NCBI RefSeq assembly: GCF_024436035.1
Contig: NZ_JANFNG010000016.1
Location: 62,001 to 126,000, forward strand
Direction: 5' to 3'
Origin: Streptomyces humicola
Lineage (GTDB): Bacteria; Actinomycetota; Actinomycetes; Streptomycetales; Streptomycetaceae
DNA: 64,000 bases
The notes under the pieces are model-generated. The model did no database searches. It was given only the letters and a program-made list of their open reading frames with translations, and was not told where the DNA came from. Below are positions 53,634 through 62,376 of this stretch, piece after piece; position 1 is the first letter of the stretch; each line of letters begins with the position of its first letter. The position numbers were made by a program, and so were the translations under genes.

Positions 53634-54371
53634 TCACGCGGGGCGGTCCTGCGGCGTGCCGGGCAGCCCGCAGGCTTGCATTCCGTCGACGGGGACGAGC
53701 CGCCGCAGCGCATCCTGCATGTGCTCGTCGAGCAGTTCGATCAGCAGCTTCTCGTCGCCCTCCCGCAGCGCCTCGATGATCGCCGCATGCTCGGCGACGA
53801 GGTCGGTCGGGGCGCTGTAGGTGACCGTGAGCGCGGACAGGCACATCCGCGTCTCGACGAACAACGTGTCGGCCATCCGGGCGAGCCGCGGACTGCCGGA
53901 CTCGGCGATGAGGATCTGGTGCAGCTCCATGTCGGCCGCGGCGAGCGCCGCTGGGTCGCCTTGCCGTGCCGCCGCCGCCATCGCACGGTGCGCCGTGGCG
54001 AGCCGGGCGGCGGTGCGCTGCGGGTGGTGGCGGATCACGATGCGGCAGGCGGCGGCCTCGATCGCGGTCCGGGCGAGGTAGATGTCGGTGACGTCGTCGT
54101 CGGACAGTTCGACGACGAACACCCCGCGGTGCGGTTCGCTGCGCAGAATGCCCTGTTGGACCAGGCGTTGCATGGCCTCGCGCAGCGGCCCGCGGCTCAC
54201 CCCGAGCTGGGCGGCGAGCTCGACCTCGCCGAGCTGGCGGCCGGGGGCGAGGGTGCCGTCCATTACCGCCTCGGTGAGACGACGTGCGATGACGATCGCG
54301 GCGGGTTCCCGCTTGACGGGAGCGAGACGCCGCTCGCCCTCCCGGGACTCACTGGCTGGGCCGGACGTCAC
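53634..54371 (-). CDS. GntR-family regulator (FCD/FadR subclass)
   Basis: A 245-residue regulator. The winged helix (about 20-85) includes IVIARRLTEAVMDGTLAPGR, LGEVELAAQLGVSRGPLREA and MQRLVQQGILRSEPHRGVFV. The FCD ligand domain (about 95-225) has DIYLARTAIEAAACRI, ADMELHQILIAESGSPRLA and EHAAIIEALREGDEKLLIEL, giving the Asp-His-His metal pattern. GTG 54371 is chosen because GAGGAG lies 5 nt before it; ATG 54374 would be too close. It is likely the regulator of the isomerase, dehydrogenase and amidase genes around it; two matching palindromes lie in their promoter gaps. Confidence 0.9.
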   Translation of the reverse strand: MTSGPASESREGERRLAPVKREPAAIVIARRLTEAVMDGTLAPGRQLGEVELAAQLGVSRGPLREAMQRLVQQGILRSEPHRGVFVVELSDDDVTDIYLARTAIEAAACRIVIRHHPQRTAARLATAHRAMAAAARQGDPAALAAADMELHQILIAESGSPRLARMADTLFVETRMCLSALTVTYSAPTDLVAEHAAIIEALREGDEKLLIELLDEHMQDALRRLVPVDGMQACGLPGTPQDRPA

Positions 54372-54441
54372 CATCGCTCCTCGTGCCACTGGGACTGGCG
54401 GTCTGCTGGGCAGGGCTGGACTGCCGGGACAGGCGCTCGAG

Positions 54442-55215
54442 CTAGCCGCTCGCCGCGTCGAAGAGCGTACCCAGCCCCTCGCGCGCGGTGTCGGCGCCCA
54501 ACAGCCGCAGCCCCTCCCACACCGTGACCTGGTTGGCGGTGAGCACCGGCTTGCCGACCGCGTCCTCCAGGTCGGCGAGGTACGCGGCGGTGTGCAGCGC
54601 GGTGTCCGGCAGCAGGACCGCCTCGGCCTCGGGGTGGTCGCCGCCGCGGGCCAGCGCGAGCACCTCGGAGCGGCCCCAGGTGCCGACCTCCGCCGCGGTG
54701 ATGATCCCGCTGCCGTGGGTGGAGACGACCTCGGCGCCGGACTCCTTCAGGAACGTGGTGAAGTGCTCGGCGACGTCCTCGGGGTAGGTCGCGGCGACGG
54801 CCACCCGCCGGACGCCAAGCGCCTGCACGGCGTGCGCGAAGGCGAACGAGGTGGAGGAGGCGGGGATTCCGGCCACCTCGGAGAGCTCCCGCACCTGCTG
54901 CTCCGCGCCGTGCCGGCCGAAGACGAAGCTGGCGCTGGTGCACGCCCACACCACCGCCTGGGCTCCGTGGACTGCGAGCTCCCGCGCCCCGGCGGCGAGC
55001 CGTGCGGCCGATCCCATCTCCAGCAGCGCGTCGACGCGGTGCGCGTCCTCGCCGATGTCGGTATGGACCAGCGGCAGCCGGACGCGGGGACCGGAGCGCG
55101 CGACGAGCCGTTCGAGCAGCGGATAGTCGTCCTCGGCGGAGTGGCCGGGATAGAGGAAGCCGACCGTGCGGGCGATGCCCCCGGTGGATCCGGCCCGGTT
55201 GTGCGTGACGGTCAT
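54442..55215 (-). CDS. Asp/Glu racemase-superfamily protein lacking the second Cys
   Basis: A 257-residue member of the maleate isomerase/arylmalonate decarboxylase group. The first active-site Cys is present (Cys92 in VVWACTSASFVFG), but the place of the second Cys holds Asp204 (VLLPDTALHTAAYL). The end LTANQVTVWEGLRLLGADTA is typical. Proteins that use both cysteines isomerise or racemise; loss of one suggests a decarboxylase-like or altered reaction. It follows a GntR-type palindrome (55256) and precedes the GntR gene on the same strand by 70 bp. Confidence 0.85.
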   Translation of the reverse strand: MTVTHNRAGSTGGIARTVGFLYPGHSAEDDYPLLERLVARSGPRVRLPLVHTDIGEDAHRVDALLEMGSAARLAAGARELAVHGAQAVVWACTSASFVFGRHGAEQQVRELSEVAGIPASSTSFAFAHAVQALGVRRVAVAATYPEDVAEHFTTFLKESGAEVVSTHGSGIITAAEVGTWGRSEVLALARGGDHPEAEAVLLPDTALHTAAYLADLEDAVGKPVLTANQVTVWEGLRLLGADTAREGLGTLFDAASG

Positions 55216-55255
55216 GGCGCCCCCTTCCGTCCGTCAGCATAGGCGGGATCCGCGG

Positions 55256-55286
55256 ATTGTCGACAGTCCTACAGAAGTCCTACAGA
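55256..55286. promoter_or_regulatory. GntR/FCD-type operator plus 11-bp direct repeat
   Basis: TTGTCGACAG, with core palindrome TGTCGACA (55258-55265), lies 41-50 bp before the racemase-like gene. It runs directly into AGTCCTACAGA repeated twice in tandem (55265-55275 and 55276-55286). The palindrome resembles the one at 56476 and suits an FCD-class GntR dimer. Confidence 0.6.
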
Positions 55287-55333
55287 CTTCCTTCCCTGCA
55301 ACCTCAGTTGAGGCCTCAGGTGAAACTGAAACC

Positions 55334-56365
55334 TCAGGTGAAGCCGAGCCGGCCGCCGAGGTCGTCGGGCGGGGACGGTGGAGAGGGCGGGTCGAGGGCG
55401 TCGAACGCCTCCGACTCCCCGACCGCCTCCGCCACCGCCTCGGCCAGCGGCTCGCCGAGCGGCTGGCCCGCGAGGGCCGGCTCGGGCACGCCGGCCGACG
55501 GCTCGGTGAACGCCTGCTCGGCCAGGGCCGGCTCCGCCAGCGCCTGCTCGGGGAAGCCCTGCCCGGGCTCGACGATCTCCATCGGCGGCAGCACCACGGC
55601 CGACACCGCAGGCGCGATCCCGACCCGCGCCTCCGGGTCGAGCAGGGCCTGGTACGGGCCGACCGCCTGCGCCCCCATCCGCCGCAGCGCCGCCCACATC
55701 GTCACCTGGTTGGCGGAGAGCACCGGCATCCGCAACTCCGCTTCGAGCTGCGGGATCACGTCATACGTCGGGAGGTTGGTGCAGCTGATGAAGAGCGCCT
55801 CGGCGGCGCCGACCACCGCATTGCGGGCCATGTCGACCACGTCCCGGTACGGCACCCGCCAGATCTCCCGGGTCAGACCGAGGTACGCGCGCCCGGTGAC
55901 CGCGATCCCCGCCTCACCGAGGAACGCCTCCAGGGAGTCGGTCACCGACTTGGTGTACGGGGTGACGACGGCGATCCGCCGTGCCCCGACGTCGCGCAGC
56001 GCTTCGAGGAGCGCACCCGAGGTGGTCACGGCCGGCAGCCCGGCCGCGCTCTCGCGCATCGCCGCGCACATCGCCTCCTCGCCGGCCCGGCCGCCGACGA
56101 AGCTGCCCGACGTGCAGGCATATGCGAGGGATTCGGGCATGACGATGTGCAGCGCGCGGACGGCCTCGCGCAGCGTCTCGTGCTCACTGATCATGCGGGC
56201 CATGTCGAGGCTGACCTCGACGGGCACAAAAGGGGTTCGCGTCAGATGCAGGGAGACCTCGTCGGGCACCCAGCGCCACAGTTCGCGATCGAGCGCGAAA
56301 TCGAACGGCGCTACGACACCGACACCCCGCTGTGGCAGCGGTCCGCCGAGAAAAGTGATGTCCAT
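55334..56365 (-). CDS. Maleate isomerase-like Asp/Glu racemase-superfamily enzyme
   Basis: A 343-residue protein from ATG 56365 with AAGGGG 8 nt upstream. The catalytic core (about 1-255) has both expected cysteines: Cys84 in SLAYACTSGSFVGG and Cys195 in ALFISCTNLPTYDV, plus SANQVTMWAALRRMGAQAVG. This fits maleate cis-trans isomerase and related racemases. The last 80 residues are a low-complexity Ala/Glu/Pro tail (EPALAEQAFTEP, EPLAEAVAEAVGESEAFD) not part of the family. It lies next to the single-Cys paralogue and is divergent from the 2-hydroxyacid dehydrogenase. Confidence 0.85.
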   Translation of the reverse strand: MDITFLGGPLPQRGVGVVAPFDFALDRELWRWVPDEVSLHLTRTPFVPVEVSLDMARMISEHETLREAVRALHIVMPESLAYACTSGSFVGGRAGEEAMCAAMRESAAGLPAVTTSGALLEALRDVGARRIAVVTPYTKSVTDSLEAFLGEAGIAVTGRAYLGLTREIWRVPYRDVVDMARNAVVGAAEALFISCTNLPTYDVIPQLEAELRMPVLSANQVTMWAALRRMGAQAVGPYQALLDPEARVGIAPAVSAVVLPPMEIVEPGQGFPEQALAEPALAEQAFTEPSAGVPEPALAGQPLGEPLAEAVAEAVGESEAFDALDPPSPPSPPDDLGGRLGFT

Positions 56366-56475
56366 GGACGAGGCCCCTTCACGGACGCAGGGACGCAGGG
56401 CTGGATGCGGACGAGAGCAGGTCCGCAGGCATGTCCGAAACGGACGACCGGTGTGTGGAGCTGTGGACAGGTAGA

Positions 56476-56485
56476 TTGTTGACAA
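56476..56485. promoter_or_regulatory. GntR/FCD-type operator in the isomerase/dehydrogenase divergent gap
   Basis: TTGTTGACAA has perfect TTGT and ACAA arms, in the 236-bp gap between the divergent isomerase (start 56365) and dehydrogenase (start 56602). It shares TTGT-YG-ACA with the site at 55257-55266, so one regulator probably binds both. Confidence 0.6.
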
Positions 56486-56601
56486 CGGTAGATACGGATT
56501 CCTAACGTGGTCAATCCGCCATGGGACCCCACCGGGGACACGCCATTGCAGCGGGCCTCCACCATGACAGCAGGCTCACATTTCGGGGCGGTTTCACGCC
56601 A

Positions 56602-57579
56602 ATGACCGTTCACACCCTTCTTGTCCTTGTCACGGGCGGTGAGCTTCCGCCGCAGCTGGACCGGTTGACACCCGGTGCCAGGATTGTGCGGGCCGACAGC
56701 GACCCGGCGCGCCTTTCCTCCCAGCTCTCCGAGGCGGATGTCCTGCTCGTCTGGGATTTCGACACCGACCTGATCCGCGCCGCATGGCCGGACGAGGGGC
56801 CCGTGCCCGCCTGGGTGCACACCGCAAGCGCGGGCGTCGACCGGCTCATCTTCCCTGCGCTCGTGGAATCCAAGGCGGTCCTGACCAACGCGCGAGGCAT
56901 TTTCGAGCAGCCGATCGCCGAATACGTCGCTGGGCTCGTGCTCGCCATGGCCAAGGATTTCCGCGGCACATGGGAGCTTCAGCGGCAGCGCCGTTGGCGG
57001 CACCGGGAGACATTGCGGGTGGCCGGCACAAAGGCGCTGGTCGTCGGCTCGGGGCCGATCGGACGGGCCGTCGGCTGCACCCTCGCCGCGCTCGGCATCG
57101 CCGTCGACCTCGTCGGGCGCACCGGGCGCGACGACGATCCGGAGTTCGGCCGAATCCACCCCTCCGACGCCCTCTCGGGGCTGCTGCCGGAGGCCGACTG
57201 GGTGGTGTGCGCGGCGCCGCTCACCGAGCAGACGCGCGGCATGTTCGGCGCCTCCGCCTTCGCCAGGATGAAGTCGTCAGCGCGGCTGATCAACGTCGGG
57301 CGCGGGCCGCTGGTCGTCGGTGACGAACTGGTGGATGCGCTGCTGGAGCACCGTATCGCCGGCGCGGCGCTCGACGTCTTCGAGGACGAGCCGCTCCCCG
57401 AGGACCACCGCATGTGGGATGTGCCCGGCCTTCTCGTCTCGCCGCACATGAGCGCCGACACCATCGGGTGGCGGGACGATCTGGCCGAGCAGTTCCTTGA
57501 CAACTACGCACGGTGGGTGGACGGTCGGCCTCTGCTCAATGTCGTCGACAAGCGCCTCGGCTACGTGCCCGTTGCCTGA
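56602..57579 (+). CDS. D-2-hydroxyacid dehydrogenase
   Basis: A 325-residue NAD(P)-dependent dehydrogenase from ATG 56602. Substrate domain: SEADVLLVWDFDTDLIRAAW and WVHTASAGVDRLIFPALVES. Cofactor domain: ALVVGSGPIGRAVGCTLAAL (GxGxxG), with the catalytic Arg in LINVGRGPLVVGDELVDALL, Glu in LDVFEDEPLPEDHRMW and His in LLVSPHMSADTIGWRDD. It reduces or oxidises a 2-oxo/2-hydroxy acid, as in glyoxylate or hydroxypyruvate reductase relatives. The amidase gene starts 24 bp downstream on the same strand, so the pair forms an operon. Confidence 0.92.
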   Translation: MTVHTLLVLVTGGELPPQLDRLTPGARIVRADSDPARLSSQLSEADVLLVWDFDTDLIRAAWPDEGPVPAWVHTASAGVDRLIFPALVESKAVLTNARGIFEQPIAEYVAGLVLAMAKDFRGTWELQRQRRWRHRETLRVAGTKALVVGSGPIGRAVGCTLAALGIAVDLVGRTGRDDDPEFGRIHPSDALSGLLPEADWVVCAAPLTEQTRGMFGASAFARMKSSARLINVGRGPLVVGDELVDALLEHRIAGAALDVFEDEPLPEDHRMWDVPGLLVSPHMSADTIGWRDDLAEQFLDNYARWVDGRPLLNVVDKRLGYVPVA

Positions 57580-57603
57580 AAAAACTCCGTTCGGAGGGCC
57601 CGC

Positions 57604-58992
57604 ATGACCGACCTGCACGAACTGACGGCTCGTCAACTCCTTCAGGGCTACGCGGACCGGACGTTCTCGCCGGTCGAGGTCGTCGGCTCAGTGCTGGAGC
57701 GCATCGAGGCCGTGCAGCCGCGCGTCAACGCCTTCTGCCGTATCGACTCCGAGGCGGCGATGGACACGGCGCGCGCCTCCGAGGAGCGGTGGCGGCGCGG
57801 GGAGCCGGCCGGGCTGGTCGACGGCGTACCGGTCTCGGTCAAGGACATCCTGCTGCTGCGCGGCGGCCCGACGCTGCGCGGCTCGCTCACCATCGACCCG
57901 AAGGGCCAGGCGTGGGACGAGGACGCCCCGTCGGTCGCGCGGCTGCGCGAGCACGGCGCCGTCTTCACCGGCAAGACGACGACGCCGGAGTTCGGCTGGA
58001 AGGGCGTCACCGACAGCCCGGTCTACGGCATCACCCGCAACCCGCACGATCCGTCACGCACCGCGGGAGGGTCCAGCGGCGGCAGCGCGGCGGCCGTCGC
58101 TCTCGGCGCCGGACCGATGAGTCTGGGCACGGACGGCGGCGGCTCGGTGCGCATCCCGGCGTCCTTCTGCGGGGTCTTCGGACTGAAGCCGACGTACGGC
58201 AGGGTGCCGCTGTATCCGGCGAGCGCGTTCGGGACGCTGGCCCATGTCGGTCCGCTCACACGGGACGCCGCCGACGCCGCCTTGATGATGGACGTCATCA
58301 GCGCCCCCGATTGGCGCGACTGGTCCGGGCTCCCGGCGATGGAAGGCGACTTCACCTCGGTCATCACGGGCGGCGTTGCAGGACTGCGGATCGCGTACAG
58401 CCCGTCGTTGGGCGGCATCGCGAGCGTGGCCCCGGATGTCGCGGCGGTCGTCCGGCGGGCCGCGGACCGCCTCGCCGGGCTCGGCGCGATCGTCGAGGAG
58501 GCCGATCCGCCGATCGGCGAGGACCCGGTTGAGGCCTTTCACACCCTGTGGTTCAGCGGCGCTGCCAAGGTCGTGGAGCATCTCGCGCCGGAGCAGCGCG
58601 CGTTGCTCGACCCGGGTCTGCGGGAGATCTGCGAGCAGGGCGCCGGCTACAGCGCGCTGGAGTACCTGGGCGCGGTGGACGTACGCATGCGGCTGGGCCA
58701 CGCGATGGGCTGCTTCCACGAGTCCTACGACCTGCTGCTCACCCCAACGCTGCCGATCACGGCCTTCGCGGCGGGCCGCGAGGCGCCGGAGGGCGCGCCG
58801 AGCCCGCGGTGGACGGGGTGGACGCCGTTCACCTACCCGTTCAACATGACCCAGCAGCCGGCCGCGTCGGTGCCGTGCGGCACGGACGGGAGCGGGCTGC
58901 CGGTGGGTGTGCAGCTGGTGGGGGCGCGCCATGCGGACGCGCTGGTGCTGCGCGCCTCGCACGCCCTGTACGAGTCGGGACTGCCGCTCTGA
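57604..58992 (+). CDS. Amidase (amidase-signature family)
   Basis: A 462-residue amidase. Catalytic triad: Lys in [20 protein letters not shown], cis-Ser in [19 protein letters not shown] and nucleophile Ser in [20 protein letters not shown], followed by [12 protein letters not shown]. It hydrolyses an amide to acid and ammonia; the family is broad, and GatA is unlikely because gatB and gatC are absent. With the hydroxyacid dehydrogenase and the maleate isomerase-like genes it forms a plausible catabolic set for an amide whose acid product is isomerised or reduced. That pathway is an inference from gene neighbourhood. Confidence 0.92.
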   Translation: MTDLHELTARQLLQGYADRTFSPVEVVGSVLERIEAVQPRVNAFCRIDSEAAMDTARASEERWRRGEPAGLVDGVPVSVKDILLLRGGPTLRGSLTIDPKGQAWDEDAPSVARLREHGAVFTGKTTTPEFGWKGVTDSPVYGITRNPHDPSRTAGGSSGGSAAAVALGAGPMSLGTDGGGSVRIPASFCGVFGLKPTYGRVPLYPASAFGTLAHVGPLTRDAADAALMMDVISAPDWRDWSGLPAMEGDFTSVITGGVAGLRIAYSPSLGGIASVAPDVAAVVRRAADRLAGLGAIVEEADPPIGEDPVEAFHTLWFSGAAKVVEHLAPEQRALLDPGLREICEQGAGYSALEYLGAVDVRMRLGHAMGCFHESYDLLLTPTLPITAFAAGREAPEGAPSPRWTGWTPFTYPFNMTQQPAASVPCGTDGSGLPVGVQLVGARHADALVLRASHALYESGLPL

Positions 58993-59100
58993 CTCGTAGA
59001 TCGAACAAATGGCGCGTTTCCTTCTTCCGCCGCACTGCGCCGCCGATACGGTCAACAGCAGCATGGTTTCAGCCACGTTGCGACAGTGCGGAGACCGGAC

Positions 59101-60195
59101 ATGACAGAGGTAGCGGATCGAATACCTGCACCACCGCTGAAAGCCGTCCCGTTCTATTGCCCCATCGCGCCGGCCGTCCACCCTCTTGTCGACGACATCG
59201 ACGCCGCAGCCGTGCGGTGGATGATGCGACAGGAACTCGACTCCGACCCCCGTCAACTGCACCGTCTCACCCTGTGTGATTTCGGGGGGTTGACGGCGAA
59301 GACGATGCCGTACGGCTTGCCCCGCGCGCTGACGGCAATGGCGAAATTCCACTCTGTGCTCTTCTCGCTCGACGACAGCCAATGCGACGAAGTGCCCGTC
59401 ACGCCGGCTGATCTCTCCCGTACGACCGCGAACATCCTGCGCGCCGTGGAAGGCGCCGGGGATGCCGGATCCGATGGCGACTCGCCGCACGCGGCCGCAA
59501 TGCGCAAGCTGCGCACGGAAATGGAGGAACACGCCTCACCCAATCAACTGCGGCGCTGGGCCGAGGCGATGCGCACCTATGCCCATGGCTTGGTATGGGA
59601 GGCCGAATACCGCACGGCGAGCGGTCTTCCCGCGCTCAACGACTACGTCGCCATGTGGATGCGGGCGATAGGAATGGCACCGTCCACGGCACTGATCGAT
59701 GTGATGGCCGGATATGAGGTGCCCGATCGCGATCTGGAGCGTCCCGCCGTCCGCGCTCTCACCGAGATGACGTGGACATTGGTGAGCTGGGACAACGACT
59801 TCTATTCCCGGAACAAGGAGATCTCCCGGGCCGGGGACGATCTCAATCTGATCGATGTCCTCGCCCATGAGCGCGGTTGCGATCCCGCCGAAGCGCTCGA
59901 AGAGGCGGTGACGCTGCGCGACCGGGTCATGGTGCATTTCCTCCGTCTGCGACAGCAGGTCGTCGCCGGCGGCGCGGGCAGTGAACTGCGGCGCTATGTG
60001 CACGGCCTGGGCCAGTTCATCCGCGGCCACCTCGACTGGGCCTCGCACTGTGCGCGGTACACGGCCCCGTCCGTGGCACCCGTGGCGGCACCGGCCTCGC
60101 CTGCGGACTGGTGGAAGGGGCTCCCGGCGGACGTCAGCCGAGAACCCCTTCCCATCCCGGCCATTGCCTGGTGGTGGGGAACCCTGGACGCGTAG
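59101..60195 (+). CDS. Class I terpene synthase
   Basis: A 364-residue terpene cyclase of the bacterial sesquiterpene type. The Asp-rich motif DDSQCDE is at 91-97 (LFSLDDSQCDEVP) and the NSE triad NDFYSRNKE at 232-240 (SWDNDFYSRNKE), with the conserved Arg-Tyr pair in CARYTAP near the C-terminus. These bind the magnesium and diphosphate of an acyclic prenyl diphosphate, probably farnesyl diphosphate. Product cannot be predicted from sequence. It is convergent with the conservon P450 gene, 7 bp apart, so it is not in that operon, although the P450 could act on its product. Confidence 0.93.
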   Translation: MTEVADRIPAPPLKAVPFYCPIAPAVHPLVDDIDAAAVRWMMRQELDSDPRQLHRLTLCDFGGLTAKTMPYGLPRALTAMAKFHSVLFSLDDSQCDEVPVTPADLSRTTANILRAVEGAGDAGSDGDSPHAAAMRKLRTEMEEHASPNQLRRWAEAMRTYAHGLVWEAEYRTASGLPALNDYVAMWMRAIGMAPSTALIDVMAGYEVPDRDLERPAVRALTEMTWTLVSWDNDFYSRNKEISRAGDDLNLIDVLAHERGCDPAEALEEAVTLRDRVMVHFLRLRQQVVAGGAGSELRRYVHGLGQFIRGHLDWASHCARYTAPSVAPVAAPASPADWWKGLPADVSREPLPIPAIAWWWGTLDA

Positions 60196-60202
60196 CCGTC
60201 CG

Positions 60203-61717
60203 TCAGCCCGCCGGTCGCCGCAGCCAGTCGGCCAGCCGCCGCCACCAGCGACGGCGGCGCGGGCCCGCCGCCGTGTCCGCAGCCTCCGTCCCGGGGCCTG
60301 CAGCGTCCGCCGGCTGCCCGGACTCCGACGCCGACTCCGGCTGCCGCTGGGCGGGCGGTGTCACGGGCAGGTAGGGAGCCGACTGCTCCGGCTGCTTCGG
60401 CCCCGGTGTGAACTCCACGGGCAGTTCGACCAGATGGCGGGACATCAGCGAAGAGTTGACGCGCAGCTCGCTATCGGGCACGGAGAGGTGGAGGTCGGGG
60501 AGCCGGGTCAGCAGTACGTCGATCCCGGTGTCCGCAATGGCCCGGCCGATGGCGCGGCCGGGGCATTCGTGCGGACCACCGCTGAAGGCGAGATGGGAGG
60601 AGTTGGCGCTGCCGTCATCGGGGTCGTCGGGGTCGGTACGGATGGCCGGGTCGACGTTGCCGGCGGCGAGCCCAAGGATCACCATGTCACCGCCCTTGAT
60701 GTGCTGTCCGCCGAGTTCCGTGTCGCCGGTGGCCCAGCGGCCGAGGATGGTGGTGAACGGCGGCTCGTTCCACAGCACTTGCTCCACGGCGTCGGGCAGG
60801 CTGAGGTGCCCTCCCCGGGCGGCCAGTGAGGAGCGCAGATTGCGGTCGGTGAGCAGCCTGCGCAGCGTGTTGGCAATCAGGTTGGCGGTGGTCTCGAACG
60901 CCGCGATGAGCACGAGCCGCAGGTGCTGCTCGGCCTCGGCGTCGGTGAGGTTGGAGTGGTGTTCGATGAGCCAGCTCGCGAAGTCGGGGCCGGGCGCGAC
61001 ACGCTTCTCCGCGACGAGCTCCCCGAGCAGCTGCATGATGTAGGCATTGCTGGCGACGGCCGTCTCCGTCCCCTGGATCATGTCGCGGGCGGCCTCGACC
61101 AGCCGTGGCCCGTACTTCTCGGGCATGCCGAGCAGCTGCGTCATGACGAGCATCGGAAGCTGTTCGGCGAACTGGTTCACCAGCTCCGCGCGCCCGTCCG
61201 TGGTGAAGTCGTCGATCAGCTGATGGGCGAAGCGGGTGATGTGGCGGCGCACGCCTCGGCCGTTGAATCGGTCGAGGCTCGCGGTGACGGCGCCGCGCAG
61301 CCGCTCGTGCTCGGCGCCGTCGGTGAAGACGCAGATCGGCTGCCAGGCCACGATGGGCGCGAGCGGGTGCTCCGGGCCGACCTTCCCGTCCTGCAGGGCG
61401 TGCCAGCGGCGGGAGTCCCGCGAGAAACGCGAGGGACTGCGCATGACTTCGAGGTTCTCGTGGTAGCCCAGGACGAGCCAGGCCGGCACGTCACCATGGA
61501 CGAGGACCGGCGCCACCGTGCCGTGTTCGCGGCGCAGACGCTCGTAGAGGCCCATCGGGTCCGATTCGGCCTCGGCGCCGAACAGCCGCCGCAGGGCGGG
61601 GCCCGACGAGCCGTGGGCGGGGCACCCAGGCGGCGGCGCGGTCAGCGCGTCGGCGTGGGCGTCGGCATGGGAGTGGTCCGTGGGGGACGGGACAGGAGGG
61701 TTGCTTGGACTGGTCAC
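60203..61717 (-). CDS. cvnE: CYP157-type cytochrome P450 of a conservon
   Basis: A 504-residue P450 from GTG 61717, overlapping the cvnD stop by 4 bp. Haem loop FSGGPHECPGRAIG (Cys385) and I-helix AAFETTANL are normal. The K-helix reads EQVLW (312-316), so the EXXR motif is absent, as reported for CYP157 (EQSLW in CYP157C1). An extra Asp-rich insert (DPDDPDDGSAN) precedes the haem loop. After the usual end (about 440) there is a Pro/Gln/Ala-rich tail closing with RRRRWWRRLADWLRR, a possible membrane-binding helix. Last gene of the conservon. Catalytic activity is uncertain. Confidence 0.93.
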   Translation of the reverse strand: MTSPSNPPVPSPTDHSHADAHADALTAPPPGCPAHGSSGPALRRLFGAEAESDPMGLYERLRREHGTVAPVLVHGDVPAWLVLGYHENLEVMRSPSRFSRDSRRWHALQDGKVGPEHPLAPIVAWQPICVFTDGAEHERLRGAVTASLDRFNGRGVRRHITRFAHQLIDDFTTDGRAELVNQFAEQLPMLVMTQLLGMPEKYGPRLVEAARDMIQGTETAVASNAYIMQLLGELVAEKRVAPGPDFASWLIEHHSNLTDAEAEQHLRLVLIAAFETTANLIANTLRRLLTDRNLRSSLAARGGHLSLPDAVEQVLWNEPPFTTILGRWATGDTELGGQHIKGGDMVILGLAAGNVDPAIRTDPDDPDDGSANSSHLAFSGGPHECPGRAIGRAIADTGIDVLLTRLPDLHLSVPDSELRVNSSLMSRHLVELPVEFTPGPKQPEQSAPYLPVTPPAQRQPESASESGQPADAAGPGTEAADTAAGPRRRRWWRRLADWLRRPAG

Positions 61718-62376
61718 AGCCGCTCCGGGGTCAGGGCGAGATCGTGCAGGTAGTGCATGAGCTTCATCAGCACATCGCGGCTGGACGCGCGTTGCCGGGC
61801 GTCGCAGTCGACGATGGGGACGTGCTGGGGCAGGTCGAGTGCCGCTCTCAGTTCCTCCGCCGCATGGCGGGGGGCTCCGGGGAACGCGTTGTTGGCGACG
61901 ACGAACGGCACCTGGCGTTCCTCCAGTTGCCCGATGACGTCGAAGCTGACCTCCAGCCTGCGGGTGTCGACGAGGACCACGGCACCGAGCGCCCCGTCGA
62001 ACAGCCCCCGCCACAGGAACCAGAAGCGCTGCTGGCCAGGGGTGCCGAAGAGGTAGAGCACCAGCCGGTCGTTGAGGCTGATGCGGCCGAAGTCCATGGC
62101 GACAGTGGTGGTGACCTTCTCCTCCACTCCCAGGGTGTCGTCCACGCCGACGCCCGCCTGGGTCATCGTCTCCTCCGTCCGCAACGGACGGATTTCGCTG
62201 ACGGAGCCGACCAGGGTGGTCTTGCCCACCCCGAACCCTCCGACGATCACGATCTTGACGGCGGCGGTGACCGATGCCGGAAGGACGTCCTCCTTGCGCG
62301 GTCCCCTGCGCGGCGCCGCGATCGTGTCGGACGCGACCCCATCGGACGCGGACGTGTCAGAGCTTTCCCAGTCCAT
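61714..62376 (-). CDS. cvnD: Conservon GTPase (CvnD)
   Basis: A 220-residue Ras-like ATP/GTP-binding protein. P-loop GGFGVGKTT (46-54), switch region MTQAGVGVDDTLGVEEKVTT, G3-like LFGTPGQQRFWFLW and VVLVDTRRLEVSFD; the G4 position reads ANNAFPG rather than NKxD. CvnD proteins form a complex with CvnA, B and C that resembles a G-protein-coupled sensor at the membrane. Its start lies 20 bp inside the 3' end of cvnC and its stop overlaps the P450 start. Confidence 0.93.
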   Translation of the reverse strand: MDWESSDTSASDGVASDTIAAPRRGPRKEDVLPASVTAAVKIVIVGGFGVGKTTLVGSVSEIRPLRTEETMTQAGVGVDDTLGVEEKVTTTVAMDFGRISLNDRLVLYLFGTPGQQRFWFLWRGLFDGALGAVVLVDTRRLEVSFDVIGQLEERQVPFVVANNAFPGAPRHAAEELRAALDLPQHVPIVDCDARQRASSRDVLMKLMHYLHDLALTPERL

